Source: JAEKNW01 sp963678375 | GTDB taxonomy: Bacteria > Cloacimonadota > Cloacimonadia > Cloacimonadales > JAFGVF01 | Reading direction: 5' to 3' | DNA: 64,000 nucleotides | Assembly (NCBI GenBank): GCA_963678375.2 | Contig: OY782831.1 | Coordinates: 2,046,001 to 2,110,000 of the forward strand | Shown here: in pieces, positions 52,539-61,300 of the stretch | Layout: each line of letters begins with the position of its first letter | How positions within the stretch are numbered: the stretch's first letter is position 1 | Program-made: the position numbers and the translations under genes | The notes under the pieces: model-generated | The model's input: only the letters and a program-made list of their open reading frames with translations | Told to the model about the DNA's origin: nothing | Databases searched by the model: none

Positions 52539-55500
52539 TGAGTACTCGAAAAAATAAAGTCTTGTTTTACAGCTCTGTGGGTCTAGGAATTTTATTTCTT
52601 TTTATCATCCTTCTCTTACTTCTAAGTCAGACCTCTTACTTCCTGAATTTTCTGAAAGACAAGGTTGAATCACAAGCGAGCAAACAGATAAATGGATTCA
52701 TTCAGATCGAGAGGATTGAAGGAAATATCTTTAGCAATTTAAGTCTTCAAAATATAGTATTGTATTCAGAAAGCTCAAAAACAAACAAGAAAGAGATAAT
52801 TAGGCTAGATAAACTTGAGCTAGATTATAGTTTCAGGAAAATATTAAATAAACAGTTTATTATATCATCAATTATAGTATCAGGTTTGAAGATAAATCTT
52901 GAGCAGAATGACCAAGGAAACTGGAATATATCCAATATCCCTCTTCAAAAAGAAAAGACAGATGATAAGGATATAGAAAAGTCTGCAAGTGTCTGGGGAC
53001 TTGATTTACAAAGTCTTTTAGTTAGAAAATCTAATGTTAATATCTCAGGGAAAAATATTCCCAATGAAATTCCTAAAGAAATTAATATAAAACTGATACA
53101 AGCTCAAGCCAATATAAGTCAAGATTTAGAATGGCAGCTTACAGAGGTTGATATTAGCTCTAAATCTAATGAGCTTAATCTTTCATTGAATGATCTTCAA
53201 GGTAATAATAAGCTTGCTTTTAGCTTGGGGAAGTTAGAGATTTCGACAGCAAAATCGCTAGTAAGATTTTCAGGAGACTTTACTAACACACCTTATCGTA
53301 AAGCTGATATTAATTTCCAAGCACTTCCAATTGACTTTGCTGAGTTACAAAATTGGTTACCTAATCTCCAAATTAAGGGGAATCCTTATATTACCGGACA
53401 AGCTGAAATTCAAGGAAATTCGTTAACTTCCAGACTAAGCCTAAATTTAGGAGAAGAGGAAATAGTATTAAAAGCCTACTTACAAAACTTTTTTAACCCA
53501 TATACTGGCTATCTTAATCTTGATTGGAATAACATAGATTTAAATACCTGGAAAAATGATTTTCCACAATCATCACTTAAGGGTAATCTATTAGCTCAAA
53601 TTGAAGGTGAAAACTGGCCGGAAATTGAAACTCAACTGACCTTGAAGCTCCAGGATTCTTCTTATAACAACTACAAAATTGATAGTCTTTTTTTAGAAAG
53701 CCAAGGGTCACCAGCAAAACTTATAAACAATATTCATGTAAAAAGTGAGTTTGGTCTAGTAAATGTAAAGGCAAATATAGATAGTCTTTTAGGAGAAATA
53801 TCTTATGTGCTTTCAGGCTCTGTAAGAGAATTTGATATAATAAAAATCATACCTGATTTTCCTTATACAGCTACTATTAACTCTCAGTTTAGCCTATCAG
53901 GAAAAAGTATAGATCCTGATCAAGTAGAAGTAGATGGAAGTATTAGTCTCACTGGCTCAACATTTGCAGACAAAAGAGTAGAGAAGCTTAGTATAATAGG
54001 CGCTTATCAGCGTGGAAAGTATAATTTAGAAGAAATGAGATTAAACTATGACGGTCTAAACATAACTGCTCAAGGACAAGGATATCTCTATGGTAATCAG
54101 GATCTTGATTATAGTATTAGTTTAGATAATCTACCTTATGTTTTACAAGAGCTTAGTCCTGAATTATCATTGGAAGAATTCTTTTTAAGGGGCTCTCTTA
54201 GAGGAAAGAGTGATAACTTAATCTCTAATAATAAGATTAATATGAAAAATCTAAAATATAATAATTATAAACTTGCTTCTCTAAAAGGTAAATCAGAGTT
54301 TATACTAAAAGATAAAGAACCTGAAATAGTTTTTACGGGATCTCTAAAACAGCTAAATATTCAGCCTCTACCAGTTGATTCAATTTTGATTAATAGTCAT
54401 TATGTAAAAGATAAGATTTTCTTAGATTTGAATATTATACAGTCTGATACTTTAGATTTAAACCTAACTAGTAATATTTTCTTAGACCAACAAAAAGTAA
54501 ATTTATCAAAACTAGAAATTAATGCAATGGGGCAGAAATGGGTTAATACAACTGATAAATTAAAAATTAATTATGATCCAAATTATTTATCTCTAGAAGA
54601 TTTAGAATTAGCTTCAGATAAGCAAACTATTACAGCTAAATTTTCTCTAAAAGACCAGGTAGATTATGATCTGCAACTAAAATCTGATTCATTATATCTC
54701 TGGCCATTGTCTTATATCAATCCTCAACTTGAAAGCATTGAAGGACTGATTAACCTAGATATCTCAGGTAGGGGTAGATTAAGTAAGCCTCAAGTGTCAG
54801 TAAGGTGGAATATTGATGATTTCTCCTTCCAGAATGTTCCTGTGCAAAAAATTGCTGGAAGTATTGATTATAAAGATGATATAGCTTCTATGGATTTGGA
54901 AGTAAATAGAGTTAAAGAAGAATCTATTAGCATAAATGGATTTCTTCCTCTCCAAGCTAATCTTAAGACAAATGAATATGAGCTAGTTAAGGATGATACC
55001 CTTAGCCTGCAAGTGAAAGTGTCACCTTTAAGTCTAAGCAATCTTAATGATTATAGCTCTCAGATTAAAGAAATTGAAGGTAGTCTTAATCTTTCTGCAA
55101 AAGTAGAAAATACTCTCAATAATCCTCAGATTAATGCAGAGCTTCTAGTAAAAGATCTAGCTTTTAAAATTCCAACCTTAGGAATAGACTACAGTGATAT
55201 TAATTTAGATTTTGTTGCCCATAATAATCGATTAGAGTTAAAACAGTTTTCTTTACCTTCAGATAAAGATGGATATTTGAGAGCAAATGGTTCAGCTGTT
55301 ATGAATTTAAAAAACACTCAACTAGATTCACTTAAATTTAATCTGAAAGCAAAAGACTGGCAAGTCATGAAAAATAGAGATATGGACCTAAGAATTAATT
55401 CTGAAATACAAGTAGAAGGCAACACTTCAACACCTACTTTCTCAGGATATCTTGATGTGTTAAGAGCTCGGTTATATCTTCCAGCATTATTATCAAGAGA

Positions 55501-56374
55501 TAAGAAAAGAGTTGAGTTAACACAACCCTTACTCTTAGCAAATTCTACCAGCAATGATATGGATGAGTTTAATGAAACTGAATCAAAGAAAAGACCTTCT
55601 CAAATAATGAAAAATTTGAGAGGTAGACTTAAAGTTTCATTTCTAAACAATATCTGGATAAATTCTAAAGAAATGAACATCGAGCTTGGAGGAGATATTG
55701 AGGTTATTAAAAACAGTCCTGACTTTGCTTTAGCTGGAAATGTGAAAGTGATTCGAGGCAATTATACTGTTTATGGACGTCGGTTTAATATAGTCAGTGG
55801 TAATGTCTACTTCCGAGGAGAAAGTGAGCTAAATCCAGAGTTAGCTATAGTTGCAGATTATATAATGAGAACTTCTTCCCAAGAAAAGAAGACTTTATCA
55901 ATAGAAATAACTGGAAATTTGCAGCAACCTTCTATCCAGTTCTTTTTAGATGATGAAGAAATATCAGAAGGTGATGGGGTCTCTTATATTGTCTTTGGTA
56001 GAAGTACTGCTCAGTTGTCCTCTGGAGAAAAAAGTCAGATTAATAACTCAGGACAAGACAATCTAGCTACTAAAATTCTGGTTAGTCAGATAGCTTCACA
56101 AGTAACAAGTGTTTTGCAAAACCGTCTAAATCTTGATGTAGTTGAGTTGAGAGGAAATTCAAACTGGAGAGAGGCTGAAGTTGTAGTGGGTAAATACCTT
56201 ACTAACGACCTCTTCCTTAGCTATCAGAAAGAGCTTTCTTTTGGAGGTAATAACGAAGTTAGTGCTGAGAAAATTACTCTTGAATATGAGATTGTACCTA
56301 GTCTCTTTCTGCAAGGGACTCAAGGAGATGAAGAAAACACAGGTCTTGATCTAATTTGGAAATATCAGAAATAG
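52538..56374 (+). CDS. tamB: TamB-family translocation/lipid-transfer protein
   Basis: The 1278-residue protein has one N-terminal membrane helix (about 11-32), then a long beta-rich AsmA/TamB-type repeat body, and the conserved TamB (DUF490) domain in the last about 300 residues: IRGNYTVYGRRFNIVSGNVYF, LNPELAIVADY, SYIVFGRS and VVVGKYLTNDLFLSYQ. It spans the periplasm and works with the upstream Omp85 protein. The start overlaps that gene's stop (TAATG). Confidence 0.92.
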   Translation: MSTRKNKVLFYSSVGLGILFLFIILLLLLSQTSYFLNFLKDKVESQASKQINGFIQIERIEGNIFSNLSLQNIVLYSESSKTNKKEIIRLDKLELDYSFRKILNKQFIISSIIVSGLKINLEQNDQGNWNISNIPLQKEKTDDKDIEKSASVWGLDLQSLLVRKSNVNISGKNIPNEIPKEINIKLIQAQANISQDLEWQLTEVDISSKSNELNLSLNDLQGNNKLAFSLGKLEISTAKSLVRFSGDFTNTPYRKADINFQALPIDFAELQNWLPNLQIKGNPYITGQAEIQGNSLTSRLSLNLGEEEIVLKAYLQNFFNPYTGYLNLDWNNIDLNTWKNDFPQSSLKGNLLAQIEGENWPEIETQLTLKLQDSSYNNYKIDSLFLESQGSPAKLINNIHVKSEFGLVNVKANIDSLLGEISYVLSGSVREFDIIKIIPDFPYTATINSQFSLSGKSIDPDQVEVDGSISLTGSTFADKRVEKLSIIGAYQRGKYNLEEMRLNYDGLNITAQGQGYLYGNQDLDYSISLDNLPYVLQELSPELSLEEFFLRGSLRGKSDNLISNNKINMKNLKYNNYKLASLKGKSEFILKDKEPEIVFTGSLKQLNIQPLPVDSILINSHYVKDKIFLDLNIIQSDTLDLNLTSNIFLDQQKVNLSKLEINAMGQKWVNTTDKLKINYDPNYLSLEDLELASDKQTITAKFSLKDQVDYDLQLKSDSLYLWPLSYINPQLESIEGLINLDISGRGRLSKPQVSVRWNIDDFSFQNVPVQKIAGSIDYKDDIASMDLEVNRVKEESISINGFLPLQANLKTNEYELVKDDTLSLQVKVSPLSLSNLNDYSSQIKEIEGSLNLSAKVENTLNNPQINAELLVKDLAFKIPTLGIDYSDINLDFVAHNNRLELKQFSLPSDKDGYLRANGSAVMNLKNTQLDSLKFNLKAKDWQVMKNRDMDLRINSEIQVEGNTSTPTFSGYLDVLRARLYLPALLSRDKKRVELTQPLLLANSTSNDMDEFNETESKKRPSQIMKNLRGRLKVSFLNNIWINSKEMNIELGGDIEVIKNSPDFALAGNVKVIRGNYTVYGRRFNIVSGNVYFRGESELNPELAIVADYIMRTSSQEKKTLSIEITGNLQQPSIQFFLDDEEISEGDGVSYIVFGRSTAQLSSGEKSQINNSGQDNLATKILVSQIASQVTSVLQNRLNLDVVELRGNSNWREAEVVVGKYLTNDLFLSYQKELSFGGNNEVSAEKITLEYEIVPSLFLQGTQGDEENTGLDLIWKYQK

Positions 56375-56601
56375 ATGGATTGATACAGTGTTATAATAAT
56401 GATATCTATTAACCCAAATAATGCAGTAGATCTTTGTGAATAGCACTATATTCTTCTGCAAAAGTAACTTCCATAATTTCTCCGAATATATAAATTATAT
56501 GCGTCAAAATTCTGTAAGCTATTTTGCTATAATAATCTGCACTCTTCACTAAAGCTCTACTACACTATCTGGGATTAAACAAACTTTGTTGATGAAAAAG
56601 A

Positions 56602-56630
56602 AAACCCGAATAGTAGTTACTACCGGGTTT
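56602..56630. terminator. Terminator hairpin between convergent genes
   Basis: The outer stem AAACCCG/CGGGTTT (56602-56608 with 56624-56630) encloses a second small stem GTAGT/ACTAC. On the minus strand it is followed by TCTTTTT, so it most clearly ends the lipoprotein gene at 56681. The rest of the 306-base gap (56375-56680) shows nothing else I can support. Confidence 0.65.
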
Positions 56631-56680
56631 GCAAAAATTGCATTTGTTACATTTTCTTTGTACTAGGACTTCTTGTGTGG

Positions 56681-57634
56681 TTATTTCACATGCTTAGGGA
56701 CATAAATATTATCTATGTTTGCTTGATATTCCTTTAATAATTTCTCATAACTAGCTAACACATCCTTCAGCCCATTGATATTCTTGCTAGATATTTGAAT
56801 TCTTTCAGGTTCATAAAACCATTTAAGGTCTATAGTAATCTTTCCATTATCCAACATGTCCTTGAAGATACTGAGATTCATTTTTGAATCTTTGTCCAAG
56901 AGATTATAAGTAATTATTCTATTTACAGAAATATTGTAATCACCAACTACTAATGAGTTTTTATCATAAAAAATAGAAGTATCTGAGCTTGTAAATTTGA
57001 TAGTCTCTAACTCAGGTTCAAGTTGTGAAGGGTAAAAGTTTAAGAATAATTTAGGTTGCTTATAACCATCAATTTTAACAACTAATTTGAGGTGAGATGT
57101 CTTAGAATAATAAACTCTAGTTGAGCCTTCTGATTCTTGGTCTGTAATTTCTTTTAAAAGATTGATTTGAGTGAAGTAGTTTTTCAGATGAGCATCATTT
57201 TCTGATTTTACTCTTTGTAGATATTTAGCTTTTGAATTCTCTATTTCTGGTCTGAAAGAAGAAATGTCATAATTTTTATTTACTGTATTGAAATTGAAGT
57301 CATACAAATGAAGTTCTTCATTAATAGCCAATGAATCTAAAGATTTGATTGCTTTGAGTGTTTCTTTTTCTATATCACTTTCTAAATCTTTTAAAATTAC
57401 TATGTCTTCATCTCTTAATCTATCTCCACGAGCTTGGTCAATACTAGTAAGAGCTGCTTTATAAAAATGATTATTAAAATCTTCAATAGCTGTTTTAAGG
57501 TTTCTGTTGCGAACATCACTTTGTTGATATTTAGGTGTAACCTTTATGTTTTCTGTATCTTTTCCATCACATGAAATACACGTTAATGAAATGATTAAGA
57601 AGGCTAATATGATATAAATAATGTTTTTGTACAT
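56681..57634 (-). CDS. Hypothetical lipoprotein
   Basis: The 317-residue lipoprotein (lipobox CISC, Cys22) is not a family I recognise. The N-terminal half is helical (TAIEDFNNHFYKAALTSIDQA resembles a tetratricopeptide-like helix pair, then a charged linker), and the C-terminal half is beta-rich (HLKLVVKIDGYKQPKLFLNFY, ITIDLKWFYEPERIQIS). GGGAG-type sequence precedes the ATG. It stands alone between two large gaps, closed by its own terminator. Confidence 0.7.
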   Translation of the reverse strand: MYKNIIYIILAFLIISLTCISCDGKDTENIKVTPKYQQSDVRNRNLKTAIEDFNNHFYKAALTSIDQARGDRLRDEDIVILKDLESDIEKETLKAIKSLDSLAINEELHLYDFNFNTVNKNYDISSFRPEIENSKAKYLQRVKSENDAHLKNYFTQINLLKEITDQESEGSTRVYYSKTSHLKLVVKIDGYKQPKLFLNFYPSQLEPELETIKFTSSDTSIFYDKNSLVVGDYNISVNRIITYNLLDKDSKMNLSIFKDMLDNGKITIDLKWFYEPERIQISSKNINGLKDVLASYEKLLKEYQANIDNIYVPKHVK

Positions 57635-58319
57635 TATAACTCCCTTTTGATCTTTTTGTTTATTTTTTCACTAACATGATATTTAAGCATTTGATAATAT
57701 CTGTCAATATAAAATAATCACTATTTCTTGTATTGAAACTAAAGACTACCCAATCATCAAGTTATCTTTTCATATGTTAAATCAAAAACACCTTCAAGGC
57801 ATTATTCATTATTGAAACATATGACTTGTTCCAATGTCTTTACCTATCCAAAACTGAATCCTCATTATATTCTACTAATCGAGATAGTTTAACATTGTGA
57901 ATAAATTATAACATCTAATATTTTTTTTCTAAAAACGTAGCGTTGAAAATGCTTCTTGTGCAATAATTGAAAGTAAAGGAATAAAATTAATTGACAGAAT
58001 GAAAGCCAAATGTTTAATTAATAGGTGTTTAGAATATAATATAAATAATATTTTCTTATAGAAAATATATATTTTTATGAAATATATTCGCGAAAAATAG
58101 CATCAAAAAAGACTTTCAAGTACTAAGCAAGACAATTGAAGAGAGAAGAAAAGTGTGAAATTATTTAGTTTAAAGATGATGAAAAGCAAAAAATCATTAT
58201 TGAGAAAATAATTAAAGAAGAAAATACAAAAGTGTGGAAAATAATCAACACTTTTTAGTAGGTGAAGTCAGATACTTCACCAATAACAATATTTATAACT
58301 AAGCTAATGGGAGAGAAAG
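57635..58319 (+). other. Gene-free AT-rich leader of the giant surface protein
   Basis: No convincing gene is seen in 685 bases. A TTGACA at 57991 with TTAATT 17 bases later is a possible promoter. Two stem-loops lie in the proposed leader: 58228-58255 (AAAAGTGT/ACACTTTT) and a perfect 8-bp stem at 58261-58281 (GGTGAAGT/ACTTCACC, loop CAGAT). GGGAGAG at 58309 is the ribosome site for the next gene. Confidence 0.5.
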
Positions 58320-61300
58320 ATGAAGAAATTAGGAGTTGTTTATTTTTTATTATTTATAACTATAGCATCATTATCTAGTTTGCAGTATAGTGTTGAACTA
58401 GTAGATACTTATGGTGATGGTTGGAATGGAGGAAGTCTTACCGTAAATGTCAATGGTATATCCGTCCTATCAGGATTAACTATTGAAAGTGGTGGTGGAC
58501 CTCAAAATCATAATTTTGAAGTTACCTCTGGTGATTTAATTGAAACTATATATACTGCTGGTTCATGGGCTAGCGAGAATGAATATTCGATCAAGAATGA
58601 AGTTAATACTGTTGTTGCTGAATCTGGTTCGGGAGGAACTATCCCAGAAAATATAAGCTATAATGTTCCTCTGGAAGGAACACCTGATCCACCACTTCTG
58701 CTGGCACCAACTGACTCACAAGTAAACTGCACTAATCCTGTAAATCTTACTTGGACAGTTGATGAAAACACATATATTTCGGATATTTTTATTGCTGATA
58801 ATCCTGAGTTCTCTCAAGAAACGCATTTAGAGGATGTTGTTTCCCCCTATCAAGTAACTTTGGAAGCAGGAACAAGATATTATTGGAAAGTTAAAGCAAT
58901 AGGATATAATGGATTAGATATAGAGAGTTCAATATTCTCTTTTATAACAGAATTTGATGTAATAAATGAGTTTCCTTATACAGAAGACTTTGAAAATCAA
59001 TGGTATAATTCTCCATCTGCTCCTGTGGCTTGGCAGCAAATAGTAGTATCAGGGACAAACAACTGGGAGCAGTCCTCTACTAATCCCCATTCTGGATCTT
59101 ATTGTGCTAAGGCTCCATACCACATAAATGGAGGGGAACATCTATTGATAACACCATCTTTTAGTATGGATGAAAATACTACATATCGCTTGAAATTTTG
59201 GTTGAAAGGTCATGGAACATATCCTACAGATTTAAAAGTTCAGTTAGGAGAAAGTAACTACAATAGTGAAGAGGACTTCAATATTGATTTGGCTTATTAC
59301 GTTACTGGTAATAATATGCCAACTGAATGGACAGAAGAAACTCTTGAAATAAGTGGTTATAATGGAAATTACTCAATTGCTTTTAGGGCTATAGATAATG
59401 ATGGACTTTATGTTTATTTGGATGATGTATCTTTTCAAGAAGTCTCTGATTCAGCATTAGTATTAATTCAACCAGAAGCGGTTAACTTTGGTCAATGTTC
59501 TCTTAACTCTTCAGGAGAAAGTGAAACAATTACAATTACTAATATAGGAGGAGATTCTGCAAGTATCCAAAATATTTGGTTAGAAAACTCCGATTTGTTT
59601 ACTTTAACTGACAGTCATACTTACCCATATCTTTTAGAAAGTCAGAATTTTATTACAATAGATGTCTCTCCCCAAACAAATCAAGAAGGTATCCATCAAG
59701 ATATTTTACATATTCAGGAAATGAATGTTGGGGATGTATCTTCAACAACCATACATGATATAATACTTGATGTTGAAATTATTGATAATACAGGAGATAA
59801 TCATGAAAATCCATACCTGTTAACTTATTCAAGTCAAATCATTGAAAATGGATCAACTACAGGTTTCAATCAAAGTTATGACTTCTGTACTTCTCCTTCT
59901 GTAGTATATAAACTTAGTCTTGAACAAGCTAAAATCATGGATATTTCTTTAGAAGGTACTAGTTGGGATACAAAATTATGGGTCTTTGATTCTTATGAAT
60001 CTATTGCTATTGCTACTGCGAGTGAAGATGCTTGGTACTATAATGACGATGAGCAAAATGCAGGTCAAGGTGGAAGAACAGCTCCCATGAAATCTAGAGA
60101 TAGAGCAACTTGGTCAAAAATGAACCCTACTTACTGTTCTCAAGGTGATTACTACATTGTAATATCTGGTTTTAATAATGCCTTTGGAGACTATGTTATG
60201 ACCCTAAATCTTGATGAATTTACTATTCCAGAATCAGTAACTTATCTTTCTCCAGAAAACTCATCAAGTGATATTGACAATAGTGGAAGTTTGGTATGGG
60301 AAGACAGTCAATTAGCAGATGGATATCTTGTTTATCTTTCTTCAGATATTAACTTCACTGGCCTAGAAGGTCAAGATATCCAAAGTACTAGTTATGAATT
60401 TAATAACTTAGATTATTCTACAACATATTACTGGAAAGTTATACCATATAACTCTTTAGGTCAAACAGAAGAAAACATAGATACTTGGTCCTTTACAACA
60501 ATTGATGATCCTTCCTTAGTCTTACCAATAAGTTTTGATTTTGAAGGGACACTCAATATACCTGAAGGCATAACTGAAACTAATATGACACTTAGTGGAA
60601 GTACTCACGGACAAACAAGCAATGTGCTTAGTAAAAATATCTATAGTACTTCTAGCAATGCATATCTTCAATTTGAAAGAATGATAAATATTACATCAAC
60701 TAGTGAAATTATGTTTGATTATAGAATAGTTGAATATGAAAGTCCTTGGCCTGCTACCACTCTAGTTTCTGGACATGATTATATTGAAATACAAATTTCG
60801 GAAGATGAGGGTAATTCTTTTGAAACAGTTGCCAGCATAAATAATGATAACCATATTACTTCTACTGATATGGCATCTTATTCATTAAATATCGGAGAAT
60901 ATGCTGGGCAAAGTCTTATCCTCAGATTGGAGATGTCTTGGGATAACGAAAACGATTATTATATTGATTTGGATAATTTTGAATTTAGAGAACCATACCC
61001 TATCATATTAGAAGCCCAAGCAAACATTGGTAGTATAAATCTAACCTGGTCACCTCCAACTGAGAATGCAAGATTAAGAGACTTGCTAGGATATAATGTT
61101 TACCGTGATAATCTTCAGATTAATAGTATCATTCTTTCTAATACAGAGTATGATGATAGTGCAATAAGTCATGGAGAGATTTATGAATATTATGTAGAAG
61201 CCCTTTATCAAGATGAAGTCTCTAAAGAATCTAATAGGGTTCAAGTGTTTGCAATGGAGTATTATTTAGAGGGTGAAGGAACAGAAGAAAATCCTTATAC

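Noticed and set aside
58130..58256. Possible coding remnant rich in Lys and Ile (KDDEKQKIIIEKII) before the giant gene
   Set aside because: Short, several stops in all frames, and such AT-rich sequence gives Lys/Ile-rich translations by chance.
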